This document shows, in pieces, positions 25,286-34,408 of a DNA stretch of 49,459 bases. The notes under the pieces are model-generated. The model had not been told where the DNA came from and ran no database searches. It was given only the letters and a program-made list of their open reading frames with translations. The DNA is taken from positions 1-49,459 of the forward strand of contig JADHXR010000038.1 of assembly GCA_016782865.1 (NCBI GenBank), given 5' to 3'. The position numbers and the translations under genes are program-made. How positions within the stretch are numbered: position 1 is the stretch's first letter; each line of letters opens with the position of its first letter. Origin of the DNA: Phycisphaerae bacterium. GTDB lineage: Bacteria; Planctomycetota; Phycisphaerae; Sedimentisphaerales; Anaerobacaceae.

Positions 25286-26506
25286 ATGCGATATGTGAAA
25301 GTGCTGACGGTTTTGGCCTGTGTAGGAATAATCGCGGGCTGTGCAGAGGATACGAAAATGCCTAAGAGCACATTCGGCGATGATCTGAAATTTCTTAAAA
25401 AGCATACCGAAGTGGTTGTCCTCTCGGACGCCTCGGGTGATAGTCAGGTAGCGGTCCTGCCCGAAATGCAGGGCCGCGTGATGACCAGCAGTGCCACTGG
25501 GGCCGGCGGCTTGAGCTTCGGCTGGATCAACCGCGAACTGGTATCGGCCGGCGAGTTTGTCGAGCACATCAACGTCTTCGGTGGCGAAGACCGCTTCTGG
25601 ATCGGTCCCGAGGGCGGGCAGTTCTCGATCTTCTTCAAGAACGGGGTGCCCTTCGATCTCGAGCACTGGTTTACCCCGGCACCGATAGATACCGAGGCGT
25701 TCGAGTTGGTTTCAGCCTCGAAAAATCGAGCCGTGCTGAAAAAGGACATGCGACTTGAGAATTATTCGCAGACCGTTTTCGATCTCCGGGTCGATCGCGA
25801 AGTCCGCGTGCTCGGCCAAGAAGAAGCGGTCAACGAGCTGGGGATGACGCCCGCCAAAGGAGTGAAGATGGTGGCGTTCGAGTCCACCAACAAGATGACC
25901 AATACCGGCTCACAAGCATGGAAGAAGGAGACCGGCCTGCTCTCGATCTGGATTCTCGGCATGTTCAATCCATCGCCGAGGACGACGATTGTGGTCCCAT
26001 TCCACGCCGGATCTGAGAGTACACTGGGCCCGGTGGTGAACGATGCCTATTTCGGCAAGGTCCCTTCGGATCGGCTGGTTGTCAAGGACGGCGTACTGTT
26101 CTTCAGCGGCGACGGGCAGTATCGGAGCAAGATCGGTCTTTCACCCCAGCGATCCAAGCCAACACTCGGCAGCTACGATGCTGTAAATAAGGTCTTGACG
26201 GTAGTGCAGTACAACAAACCGCAGGGTGTCACCGACTACGTCAACTCGATGTGGGAATTGCAGGATGAGCCTTACAAGGGCGACACTGTCAATTCTTACA
26301 ATGATGGCCCTCCGGAGCCCGGCGCCAAGCCCATGGGCCCGTTCTACGAGCTTGAGACATCGTCTATGGCGGCGGCACTGGACCCAGGCGAGAAGATTTC
26401 GCACATACATCGCACGTTTCATCTACAGGGTTCGCAATCGCAGCTCGATCCGATAGCTAAAGCAGCGCTCGGGGTGACGATAGACGAGATTGAATCGGCG
26501 CTCTGA
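25286..26506 (+). CDS. Lipoprotein of unknown function (DUF6786-like)
   Basis: The protein has 406 residues with a lipoprotein signal: MRYVKVLTVLACVGIIAGC, lipobox IAGC with Cys19. The mature part is a beta-rich globular domain with recurring phrases such as QVAVLPEMQGRVMTSS, GGLSFGWINRELV, FNVFGGEDRFWIGPEGGQ-like segments and an HIHRTFHL strand near the end. I recognise it as an uncharacterised family (DUF6786-like) common in planctomycetes and Bacteroidetes; the 'aldose-epimerase-like' strand order suggests a galactose-mutarotase-like fold, but no catalytic His/Glu pair was confirmed. AAGGAG precedes the ATG. The downstream radical SAM gene overlaps or directly follows, so the two may be co-transcribed. 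Confidence 0.75.
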   Translation: MRYVKVLTVLACVGIIAGCAEDTKMPKSTFGDDLKFLKKHTEVVVLSDASGDSQVAVLPEMQGRVMTSSATGAGGLSFGWINRELVSAGEFVEHINVFGGEDRFWIGPEGGQFSIFFKNGVPFDLEHWFTPAPIDTEAFELVSASKNRAVLKKDMRLENYSQTVFDLRVDREVRVLGQEEAVNELGMTPAKGVKMVAFESTNKMTNTGSQAWKKETGLLSIWILGMFNPSPRTTIVVPFHAGSESTLGPVVNDAYFGKVPSDRLVVKDGVLFFSGDGQYRSKIGLSPQRSKPTLGSYDAVNKVLTVVQYNKPQGVTDYVNSMWELQDEPYKGDTVNSYNDGPPEPGAKPMGPFYELETSSMAAALDPGEKISHIHRTFHLQGSQSQLDPIAKAALGVTIDEIESAL

Positions 26507-26540
26507 ACGCGGGCAAAACAGACCGCGCCAAACAATAAGA

Positions 26541-27407
26541 GTGAATGAACCCGGCAATCCCGTTCAGCAATTGTGGGATCGCATGAATCCCTGCACGCTC
26601 TGTCCGCATCTGTGCGGGGTCTTTCGCAGCAAGGGGGAAACAGGCTTTTGCGGAATTGGCGAGACGCCGATGGTCAGCTCCGTTGGTCCCCATTTCGGCG
26701 AGGAAAGCGTCCTGGTCGGAACAGGGGGCTCGGGGACGGTATTCTTCGCGGGCTGTAATTTGGGCTGTGTGTTCTGCCAGAACTTCGACATAAGTCACGA
26801 GCGCCATGGTCGGCCTATGACCGTAGAGCAGCTTGCTCAATCCATGCTCGAACTGCAAAACGCCGGTTGTGTTAATATCAATTTTGTCACTCCGACGCAT
26901 GTTATCGCGGCTATCGCCGCAGCGATTGAATTGGCTCGAAAAAAAGGCCTGACGCTGCCGACAGTTTACAACACGGGCGGCTACGATTCAGTCGAGACGC
27001 TCAGACTCATCGAGGGCTTCATAGACATCTATATGCCCGACATGAAATATGCCGACGCGGAAATCGGCGAAGAGCTTTCCGCCGTGCCGGATTACCCGGC
27101 GGTGAATTTCGCCGCGGTCAAGGAGATGCACCGTCAGGCAGGCGATCTTAAAACAGAGCGAGGGGTCGCCACACAGGGGCTGCTGGTGAGGCACCTGGTC
27201 TTGCCGGAGAACCTCGCAGGCAGCTTCGAGATTCTGGACTTCTTGGCTGAAGAAATCTCACCGTCAACAACCGTCAACGTAATGGCCCAGTACCACCCGT
27301 GCTACAAGGCCGCGTCCGGCCCCAAAATAAACCGCCGCCCCACCTCCGAGGAAATCCAATCCGTCCGTGAATACGCGATTGAAAAGGGACTGAATGTGCT
27401 TCTGTAA
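26541..27407 (+). CDS. Radical SAM enzyme of the AmrS/PflA-like group
   Basis: The protein has about 288 residues. The start is uncertain: GTG 26541 gives a family-like N-terminus (VNEPGNPVQQLWDRMNPC), TTG 26490 would overlap the lipoprotein gene, and ATG 26583 would begin right at the first cysteines. N-terminal cysteines occur as CTLCPHLCGV and GETGFCGIG. The radical SAM motif is Cys72-x3-Cys76-x2-Cys79 (FFAGCNLGCVFCQN), counted from 26541. The group covers pyruvate-formate-lyase activating enzyme-like proteins and AmrS. No glycyl-radical enzyme or amrA/amrB partner is visible nearby, so the substrate is open. Confidence 0.83.
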   Translation: MNEPGNPVQQLWDRMNPCTLCPHLCGVFRSKGETGFCGIGETPMVSSVGPHFGEESVLVGTGGSGTVFFAGCNLGCVFCQNFDISHERHGRPMTVEQLAQSMLELQNAGCVNINFVTPTHVIAAIAAAIELARKKGLTLPTVYNTGGYDSVETLRLIEGFIDIYMPDMKYADAEIGEELSAVPDYPAVNFAAVKEMHRQAGDLKTERGVATQGLLVRHLVLPENLAGSFEILDFLAEEISPSTTVNVMAQYHPCYKAASGPKINRRPTSEEIQSVREYAIEKGLNVLL

Positions 27408-27781
27408 ATCATTACATGTAGACGTTTTCGGATAGAAACCGATTTTATCTAAGCAAGCACCGAACTTGACTTCATTCAAACTTGCCTGTTTTCGACCCAA
27501 AACTGGTGAACTTCTCGGCGAGACTGTGGTATAAAGAGGGTGATTGTGTTAGAATAGATATGTGGATAAGTTGATTGTAGGTGTAGACTAAAGGGTATGT
27601 TCTAAGTCAGGGCGGCACATGGGGTTGCACACCCGGGGCTTGCGATTTGTAATGTCTTGCGGTTTCGGTTTCTGTGATGTGCAGGAGTATAGGGCTTTAA
27701 TTGAGCAAACATGCACTTCGAGCGATTAGCCGGGCTTATGGGTGGTTGGCCCATGCTTATGGTCCTGTTCCGGGAAACCAA
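27408..27781. other. 374-bp intergenic stretch, no gene seen
   Basis: No convincing coding frame, tRNA or transposon end was seen. The segment holds -10-like TATAAA (27530-27535) and TAGAAT (27550-27555) without well-placed -35 boxes. ATGGG...CCCAT arms occur near 27738-27754, shortly before the transglutaminase gene. An open TTG-started extension of that gene from 27701 lacks export or family character. Confidence 0.5.
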
Positions 27782-28777
27782 ATGGATCTGAAAAAATTGT
27801 TCTTGCTGTCGTTGATAGTCACGGCGACATTCTTGACGGCCGCCGACGGTCGGCTGGCGTCAAGGCAAAGACCAAAACACCACCCGGGGCCGCGCTGGAC
27901 GCCGGCGGCGAGCAATCAGGTAGAGTTCGACCTTACTTATGATTTTTCGGTGCCGGGGGAAACTCGGTCGATGAGTTTCGTTGTCGTACTGCCGACGACA
28001 ACGCCAGGCAGGCAGAAAATTCTGAGCAGAAGCTATTCTCCGAGACCGTCGAGAATCTTCAATGAGAACGGCAACCGCTACGCCGAGTTTGTGTTCAGAG
28101 AGCCCCAGCGGCATGAAAAAGTGAAAATACATGTCAAAGCCGAACTGTACAGATACGATCTGCTAAGCGCAAAAGGCGAAACCGCCGAGGAACTTGCCGA
28201 AGACGACCGGCGCGAAGAGTTCCTGAAGCAGGAGAGATATATAGAAAGCGATCACGACGAGATAAGGGAAATCGCCAAGGCCATGGAGGGCGATACTGAA
28301 ATGGACGTGGTCAAGCAAATCTATGACTATGTCCTCGAACATATGGAATATGTCGTAAGCGGCAAAGACGACAAGGGAGCAAGAGTAGCTCTGGAGCGGG
28401 GCAGAGGTGATTGCACCGAGTACGCCGATCTGTTCGTTGCGATATGCAGGGCCGGGGGCATCCCGGCTCGCGTCGTCACCGGCTACACCGTGAAAGCCGA
28501 CACCGCCACTTCAAAACACAACTGGGCAGAGGTCTATCTGCAGAACCGAGGCTGGGTCCCTTTCGATCCGGCTGCGGGTGACATGAAAAGCCCGATGTTC
28601 CGAAGCAGAGCCTTCGGTAGAATGAGGCCGGTATACATATATCTCTCTCATGTCCGCAACGACTATGTACTCCACAACCACAATTTCGGCACATACAGGT
28701 ACAGGGGTGACAGAGTAAGGTTAACCGATTCAGTCGAATTCAAATTTCCCGCCCCATCCACCGTAGAGAGCCGCTGA
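27782..28777 (+). CDS. Secreted transglutaminase-like cysteine protease-fold protein
   Basis: The protein has 331 residues from ATG 27782, chosen because GGGA is 6 bases upstream and a signal peptide follows directly (MDLKKLFLLSLIVTATFLTAADG). After about 100 residues of beta-rich sequence comes the transglutaminase core: Cys211 in RGRGDCTEYADLFVAICRAGGIPAR, His246 in SKHNWAEVYL and Asp262 in WVPFDPA make a complete catalytic triad. Family members act as peptidases or amide-transfer enzymes outside the cytoplasm; the substrate here is unknown. The C-terminal region is short and ends in a polar tail (APSTVESR). The gene converges on the ankyrin gene with a gap of 14 bases. Confidence 0.87.
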   Translation: MDLKKLFLLSLIVTATFLTAADGRLASRQRPKHHPGPRWTPAASNQVEFDLTYDFSVPGETRSMSFVVVLPTTTPGRQKILSRSYSPRPSRIFNENGNRYAEFVFREPQRHEKVKIHVKAELYRYDLLSAKGETAEELAEDDRREEFLKQERYIESDHDEIREIAKAMEGDTEMDVVKQIYDYVLEHMEYVVSGKDDKGARVALERGRGDCTEYADLFVAICRAGGIPARVVTGYTVKADTATSKHNWAEVYLQNRGWVPFDPAAGDMKSPMFRSRAFGRMRPVYIYLSHVRNDYVLHNHNFGTYRYRGDRVRLTDSVEFKFPAPSTVESR

Positions 28778-28791
28778 TGTGCCCGGGCGTC

Positions 28792-31700
28792 CTAATCGCC
28801 CGCATCGCCGGCCGCGGCCTTGAGAAGTTTTTCAATGTCCGTATGACCATGCGAGCGAGCCAAATCCAGTGGCGTTTGGCTATAGGATTTGATGCTCAGG
28901 TCCGCCCCGTTCGTAACAAGGACTTTCACCGCATCCTCATGCCCTCGTCGAATTGCCATATGCAGCGATGTCGAATTGCTGCCGTTCATGGCATTGACCT
29001 CGGCACCACTCGACAAAAGCGTCTTGGCTACATCAGCATGCCCGTAGTAGGCTGCAAGGTGCAACGCCGTGCACTTGGCAAGCGATCCCGACCCATCATA
29101 GACTCCATGAACATTAGCTCCATGCTTGAGAAGCAATCCGACCATTTCATTATGCCCGTCACGGGCTGCCGAGTGTAAAGGGGTCTCGTGATTTGAGCTG
29201 CTTGGCATATCGGCGTCGGCGCCATTTGTGATAAGAAGTGTGGCCGCAGCGATGTGCCCGTGAGCAGCGGCTAAGTGCAAAGGTGTCTTGTGGGCAAAGT
29301 ACGTCTTAGACAATGAAATCGAGCATTCTAAATGTATATTGGCACCATGAGCCACAAGCGTCTCGGCTACATCTTCGTGGCCATATGCAACTGCAAAATG
29401 CAGTGGTTGAGCACCGCTTCTATCCTTGACATTGACATTGCCTCCACTCGAGAGAAGCGATTGAATGATTTTGAGATTGCCTCTCTCTGCCGCGTTGTGC
29501 AGTGGCGTGGAGCCGGTCTTCAGAAGAGCCCCGATCATTGCATCAGTTCTGGCACCTTTCGCAATGAGAAAGTCCGCCAATTCCTTGTGTCCCCGACGAG
29601 CCGCCTCACATAAAGCCGTATTGCCTTCACTATCCTCAATGTCTACGTCAGCACCGCCAGTTATGAGTTGCTCAACAATATCTCTGCAATTCTTATAGGC
29701 TGCCAGATGCATGGGCGCTGAGCCATATCTATCAACTGTATTAACGTCAGCACCCGCTTTGATGAGCGCTCTGGCAGCGGCCGATTTACGTTGGTAGGCG
29801 GCTGCATGCAGAGGAGTGCAGCCTTTCCAGGCGCTATCCCAAGTGCCTCTTTCACCCATCTCGATCCGAGCGTTCACATCAGCTCCTTTGGAAATAAGAA
29901 GTTCAACCACTCCTCCATCGCCGTTTACTGCCGCATCGTGCAACGGCGTCCAACCGGAAACCGTTTTTGCTGTGACCTTGGCGTCTCTGGCGATGAGTAT
30001 GTCCACAAGTTTCTTGTGGCCCCCGATGGCCGCTGAGTGCAACGCAGTTCTGCCATCCGCGTTACCAGTATTAACCTCTGCGCCGCTAGTAATAAGCGAC
30101 ATTGCCAAGTCGGTGTCGCGACGGGAAAATGCTTCCAATAGTGGTGTGCTCCCGTCCTTGTCTTTGGCGTTGATATTAGCTCCGCTGGCCACAAGCAGCT
30201 CAGTTGACTCCTTCTTTTGATAGGAGGCCGCAACATGAAGAGGGGTTCTCCGATATTCGTTTACGGCGTTGATATCGGCGCCGTGGTCGAGGAGCAGTTT
30301 GATCAAGTCCGGCCCGCCCTCCAATGCAGCATGGTGCAGGGGAGTATCGCCGCGCTTGTTCGATACGTTGACTTCAGCGCCTTTGCCTATCAGGATTTCC
30401 GCGATGTCCTTTTCGACCCGACCTCCCAAATCGCGTGGATGACCCGAGGCCGTTGCCTCATGCAGCGGAGTCCAGCCGTCTCTGTTTTGTACGTTGATAT
30501 TGGCGCCGTTGTCTATCAGAACCTTCACAACGTCTTTATGATGGCCCCAGGCGATTGCTTCGTGCAGGGCCGTGTCGCCGGATTCGTTTGTCGCGTTGAC
30601 ATTGGCGCCTTTGGCAATGAGCAGCTTCGCAGCTTCGGCGTTGCCCGTCTTTGCTGCCATCTGCAACGGCGCCCAGCCCGCCAGACTACCCTTGGCGTGG
30701 ATATCGGCGCCGTGGGCGATGAGTACTTCAGCCGTCTTTATGTGCCCGCGATTAATGGCCCACAGCAATGCGGGCCCGGGCGGGTACTGTGCCGGTCCGA
30801 TCGCCCAGTACGGCGAATCGCCAGAGAGGGGACTTCCGGTGGTGTTGACATCCGCACCTCTGGACGCAAGTAGCTCGACAACTTCACTGTACCCATTGGA
30901 GGCGGCTAAGAATAGCGGCGTGTTGTCGAGAGCAGGTTCGTCGCCAAAAGGATAGAAGTGGTGGGGGCCTTTGGTGTCCACTTTGGCGCCCTTGTCAATC
31001 AAGAACTCGGCTACATCAAGATACCCGTCTATGGCCGCGAAGTGCAAGGGCGTAAAGCCAGCTTCGTTATCTTCAATCGCTTTGGCGTCTTTTGAGGTTT
31101 CAGATTGAAGCTGGTCTCTGAGTTCTTTCTCGCCGTCGCTTAGAACCCGTGGCACCCTCGCGTTGACATCAGCGCCCTTGGCGATTAGAAGTTCAACTGT
31201 ATCTCTGTCGCCCCCAGTCGCCGCGTAGTGCAGGGGTCTCATGCCATCTTTGTCATTTACATCGGGTCTTGTTCCGGCTTCAATGAGAGCTTTGAGTTTC
31301 GGCAAATCTCCGATGAAAGCAGCCAGGTGTATGGTGACTTCGGTGTCTTCGGTCACCAGCAGTCTCGCTATCTCCTCATGTGAACGTTTGACAGCAACTT
31401 CGAGCGGCGTTAGCCCGTCCCTACCCTTCAGGTCAAGATCAGCGCCGTTGGCGAGCAGCAGCTCAACTACGGCCTTCTGGCCTGCGAACACCGCATAGTG
31501 TAGAGCAGTATTGGCGTTGTCGGCTTTGGCGTTGACGTCAGCACCATTTGTGATAAGCAGTTCGGCCATGCCGCGATAGCCTTTCACCGCGGCAATCTGA
31601 AGAGGTGTGCTGGCGGTCGAAGAACTCATCTCCATGTCGAACTCAGAAGGTTTCCTCTTGGCGTCAACGTTGGCTCCATTGGCAATGAGAATGCCTGCAA

Positions 31701-31950
31701 CGTTCTTCTTGTTTTCTATTACCGCAATGTGAAGATGTGTGAAGTCTCCCAACCATTTGCCATTGACGTCGGCGCCATCGGCGATCAGAGCCTTGATCTT
31801 CTCGATTTCGCCGTCTCTTGCAGCATCATACAGTAGCATCGCCTGCTCTGAGGCTTTGCGAGAAGTTTTCGCTGCAAATGATCTGCCATTGCTCAGACAA
31901 AAGGAACAGAGCAGCACTGTTAAGACCAAGAATTGGATAAATGCTTTCAT
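28792..31950 (-). CDS. Secreted protein of about 28 ankyrin repeats
   Basis: The protein has 1,052 residues. It begins with a signal peptide (MKAFIQFLVLTVLLCSFCLSNG) and GGGAG stands 6 bases before the ATG. From about residue 38 to the end, nearly everything is ankyrin repeats of the form 'G.TPLHxAAxxGHxxVxxLLIxxGADVNAx'; I count about 28, with short inserts near residues 275-300 and 370-390. No other domain is seen. The array would form a long curved solenoid for protein binding. Because of the signal peptide it is expected in the periplasm or outside the cell, unlike most cytoplasmic ankyrin proteins. The partner is unknown. A TTTACT-N17-TATAAT promoter precedes it. Confidence 0.9.
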   Translation of the reverse strand: MKAFIQFLVLTVLLCSFCLSNGRSFAAKTSRKASEQAMLLYDAARDGEIEKIKALIADGADVNGKWLGDFTHLHIAVIENKKNVAGILIANGANVDAKRKPSEFDMEMSSSTASTPLQIAAVKGYRGMAELLITNGADVNAKADNANTALHYAVFAGQKAVVELLLANGADLDLKGRDGLTPLEVAVKRSHEEIARLLVTEDTEVTIHLAAFIGDLPKLKALIEAGTRPDVNDKDGMRPLHYAATGGDRDTVELLIAKGADVNARVPRVLSDGEKELRDQLQSETSKDAKAIEDNEAGFTPLHFAAIDGYLDVAEFLIDKGAKVDTKGPHHFYPFGDEPALDNTPLFLAASNGYSEVVELLASRGADVNTTGSPLSGDSPYWAIGPAQYPPGPALLWAINRGHIKTAEVLIAHGADIHAKGSLAGWAPLQMAAKTGNAEAAKLLIAKGANVNATNESGDTALHEAIAWGHHKDVVKVLIDNGANINVQNRDGWTPLHEATASGHPRDLGGRVEKDIAEILIGKGAEVNVSNKRGDTPLHHAALEGGPDLIKLLLDHGADINAVNEYRRTPLHVAASYQKKESTELLVASGANINAKDKDGSTPLLEAFSRRDTDLAMSLITSGAEVNTGNADGRTALHSAAIGGHKKLVDILIARDAKVTAKTVSGWTPLHDAAVNGDGGVVELLISKGADVNARIEMGERGTWDSAWKGCTPLHAAAYQRKSAAARALIKAGADVNTVDRYGSAPMHLAAYKNCRDIVEQLITGGADVDIEDSEGNTALCEAARRGHKELADFLIAKGARTDAMIGALLKTGSTPLHNAAERGNLKIIQSLLSSGGNVNVKDRSGAQPLHFAVAYGHEDVAETLVAHGANIHLECSISLSKTYFAHKTPLHLAAAHGHIAAATLLITNGADADMPSSSNHETPLHSAARDGHNEMVGLLLKHGANVHGVYDGSGSLAKCTALHLAAYYGHADVAKTLLSSGAEVNAMNGSNSTSLHMAIRRGHEDAVKVLVTNGADLSIKSYSQTPLDLARSHGHTDIEKLLKAAAGDAGD

Positions 31951-32029
31951 TGTATTCTCCCGTAAACATGCAATGCCTCTCGAAAACGTATTCGGAACTC
32001 AACTATTACAGACAATCGCTTCGATCACG

Positions 32030-32058
32030 ATTATATCATGAAGGGGCGTGATAGTAAA
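32030..32058 (-). promoter_or_regulatory. Candidate promoter for the ankyrin gene
   Basis: On the minus strand, TTTACT (32058-32053), a 17-base spacer and a perfect TATAAT (32035-32030) predict a leader of about 70 bases before the ankyrin ATG at 31950. Confidence 0.55.
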
Positions 32059-32123
32059 GCTCTTCTTTGTGTTAGGGCGGTCAAACGAGGGGTGACGCGA
32101 CAATGGGCATTGGAATTACAGCT

Positions 32124-32150
32124 TTGATTTCGCGTGCGGCAGGGTATAAT
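32124..32150 (+). promoter_or_regulatory. Candidate promoter for polX, predicting a leaderless mRNA
   Basis: TTGATT (32124-32129), a 15-base spacer and TATAAT (32145-32150) stand directly before the polX ATG at 32158. The expected start falls within a base or two of the ATG and there is no Shine-Dalgarno. TTTGAT with a 16-base spacer is an alternative -35. Confidence 0.5.
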
Positions 32151-32157
32151 AAAAGTC

Positions 32158-33897
32158 ATGACAAACAAGATTCTACGTGCGATTTTTGACCAGATGGCCG
32201 ACATCATGGAGATCCTAGGCGAGGATCGGTTCCGCATCAACAGTTATAGAAAAGTCGCACGAATCATCGGAGACATTCCTACCGATGTCGAGAATCTTCT
32301 GGCTGAGGGCAGGTTGGCGAAGATGCCGGGGATTGGAAAGTCTAGCCTTGCGAAAATCGAAGAATTCGTAAAGACCGGCGAGATCGCCGTCCACCGGGAG
32401 TTGCTTGGGAAGATCCCACCGGGATTGCCCGAGCTGCTCACCATCGGCGGCGTGGGGCCTAAGGGTGTGAAGGCAGTTTACGATCAGTTGAATGTCACGA
32501 GTATCGCCGAACTGAAGGCTGCGATCGAGACGGGTGCCGTCGCCGGACTGGCGGGCTTCGGCGACAAGAAGGCCGCTGCCATCGCGCGAGGCATTGCGTT
32601 TCTGGAAAAATCCACAGGTCGGATTCGTATCGACCAGGCTTTCGAAGCAGCGGAGATAGTCCGCGGATTTCTGCGAGACGTCTGCGGCATGCTTAGAATC
32701 CGGACCGCCGGCTCACTTCGCCGGTGGGCCGAAACTATCGGCGATGTTGACATACTTGTCGGCGGCGTCGGCGGCGAGGCAGCAGGGGGGATCATACAGG
32801 CATTCACTAATGCGGGGTTTGTGCGGGACGTGCTCGCCAGCGGCCCCACGAAAGGCTCGGCGATCATCGATACCGGTACGATTGGTGTCCACGTGGACGT
32901 GCGCGCTGTGCCCGAAGAGAGTTTCGGCGCCGCGGCCCAATACTTCACGGGATCGAAAGAGCATAACGTGCGCCTGAGGGAAATCGCCGTAAAGGCAAAA
33001 CTCAAGCTGAACGAATACGGACTTTTCAAAGGCAAAGAAATGATCGCCGGGGTGGTCGAAGAGGAAATCTATCATAAGCTCGGACTCGATTATGTCGATC
33101 CTTTGCTTCGCGAAGACTCCGGTGAAGTCCGGGCCGCGAGGGAGAATTGTCTGCCCGAATTGATTCAGCTCGGAGACATTCGGGGCGACTTGCATCTGCA
33201 CACAATTGCCTCCGACGGTGACTGCGACATACCCGAGCTTGTCGAGGCTGCGAGAGCCTTGGGCTATGAATACATCTGCATCACGGACCATTCGAAATCC
33301 TCGGCCATCGCCAACGGCCTGTCAGCCAGGCGGCTGGCTCAACAAATTCGTCAGATCCGCAAGCTCAACGAGACAGTCAAAGGCATGACCATCTTCACAG
33401 GGTGTGAGGTTGACATCCTGGCCAACGGGAAAATGGATTTCGAGGATGAGTTGCTCGCCGAGCTTGATTTTGTGATAGCTTCGGCGCATTCGGGGATGGC
33501 GAGCCCGCGAGAGAAGGTGACGACCCGCACGCTTAAGGCGATGGACAATCCTTATGTCACCTGTATCGGCCACCCGACGGGTAGGCTCATCGGCCAGCGG
33601 GAGGCAATGGATTTGGACATGGAGGCCGTGATCGAACACGCTGCTCAGACGCACACGGCTCTGGAGGTGAATGCAAACCCCTGGCGCCTGGACCTCAAGG
33701 ACACCCACGGCAGGATGGCAATCGAGGCGGGCGTCAAGCTGGTCATCGGAACTGACGCCCACAGTTCCGACGGCCTGGGGCTGATGGGGTTTGGCGTAGC
33801 CACCGCAGGGCGGGGCTGGGCGACAAAAACCGACGTGCTCAACACACTTTCGGCTGCCAAGGTCAAGAGCTGGATCAATATCAAAAGAACCGGATAA
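32158..33897 (+). CDS. polX: DNA polymerase X with C-terminal PHP phosphoesterase domain
   Basis: The protein has 579 residues, the normal length for bacterial PolX. ATG 32158 is chosen because the family start (MTNKILRAIFDQMADIMEILGEDRF) lies there and the promoter -10 ends 8 bases upstream. Domains: N-terminal helix-hairpin-helix region (about 1-155), a family X nucleotidyltransferase palm with Asp196 and Asp198 (GDVDILVGG) and Asp247 (VHVDVRAV), and a PHP domain (from about 340) with His345-Leu-His347 (GDLHLHTIASDGD), ITDHSKS, IASAHSG, GHPTGR and GTDAHSSD metal ligands. It fills short gaps during base-excision repair and carries a 3'-5' exonuclease. All active-site motifs seen are intact, so it looks functional. 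Confidence 0.93.
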   Translation: MTNKILRAIFDQMADIMEILGEDRFRINSYRKVARIIGDIPTDVENLLAEGRLAKMPGIGKSSLAKIEEFVKTGEIAVHRELLGKIPPGLPELLTIGGVGPKGVKAVYDQLNVTSIAELKAAIETGAVAGLAGFGDKKAAAIARGIAFLEKSTGRIRIDQAFEAAEIVRGFLRDVCGMLRIRTAGSLRRWAETIGDVDILVGGVGGEAAGGIIQAFTNAGFVRDVLASGPTKGSAIIDTGTIGVHVDVRAVPEESFGAAAQYFTGSKEHNVRLREIAVKAKLKLNEYGLFKGKEMIAGVVEEEIYHKLGLDYVDPLLREDSGEVRAARENCLPELIQLGDIRGDLHLHTIASDGDCDIPELVEAARALGYEYICITDHSKSSAIANGLSARRLAQQIRQIRKLNETVKGMTIFTGCEVDILANGKMDFEDELLAELDFVIASAHSGMASPREKVTTRTLKAMDNPYVTCIGHPTGRLIGQREAMDLDMEAVIEHAAQTHTALEVNANPWRLDLKDTHGRMAIEAGVKLVIGTDAHSSDGLGLMGFGVATAGRGWATKTDVLNTLSAAKVKSWINIKRTG

Positions 33898-34018
33898 CAC
33901 CAATCTCTACCTGTGTTCGTTCGACGTGCGGCCAATTCTTGGGCCAATGCCAGATGAGGTGTGTCCGGCTCGAAATTGATCTGTACAAAAAAAGAAAGTG
34001 AGAATAATCAAGGAAATC

Positions 34019-34048
34019 TTGAACAACCAAAACTGTCTGAAGTATAAT
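34019..34048 (+). promoter_or_regulatory. Candidate promoter of the GLUG/prepilin cluster
   Basis: TTGAAC (34019-34024), an 18-base spacer and a perfect TATAAT (34043-34048) lie about 350 bases before the GLUG coding start. This implies an unusually long leader. Confidence 0.55.
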
Positions 34049-34054
34049 TAGTGG

Positions 34055-34408
34055 TACAAGTAAAAAAGGCAGGCAAGAACTCTTTATATTCATTCGTGCC
34101 ATCATATTTCATACGCCTATTTCATACCTGCTCTGCCTTTGACAAATAAGAGGTTTTCCTTTTGTAGCCACATGGCGGTGCTTTCTCCGGATTCTTCCTG
34201 AGGAAAGCCTGATCGTGCGCGAAAGGGGCGCGGTATGTGCTTTCAGCAGCCAACCTACGGCAGTCCGATAGGGCAAGGGCGCTTTTTGTGTGCGCTGGGC
34301 CAACCCAAAGCCTCTGACGCAGTAATTCACCTGGCAACAGATCCGTGCCCCGGTTGCGCAGACCGGAGCGTCATCATATTCACAATATCATATTGAAAGG
34401 ATACGAAG
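34055..34408 (+). promoter_or_regulatory. Long 5' leader with a candidate c-di-GMP-I-like (GEMM) riboswitch near 34258-34366
   Basis: No coding frame is convincing in the 511-base gap 33898-34408. Three phrases occur in the order seen in GEMM-I aptamers: GATAGGGCAA (34266-34275), CCAAAGCC (34305-34312) and GCCCCGGTTGC (34347-34357). The distance between the last two, about 35 bases, is typical, and TCTG/CAGA can close the intervening helix. However, the canonical GACGCAAAGCC is degenerate and the P1 pairing is weak. It is therefore a candidate only; another structured leader or none is possible. Confidence 0.3.

Noticed and set aside
34109..34330. Minus-strand 73-residue frame in the GLUG leader
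   Set aside because: No family resemblance, no ribosome site, and two overlapping frames of equal quality; a structured leader explains the region better.
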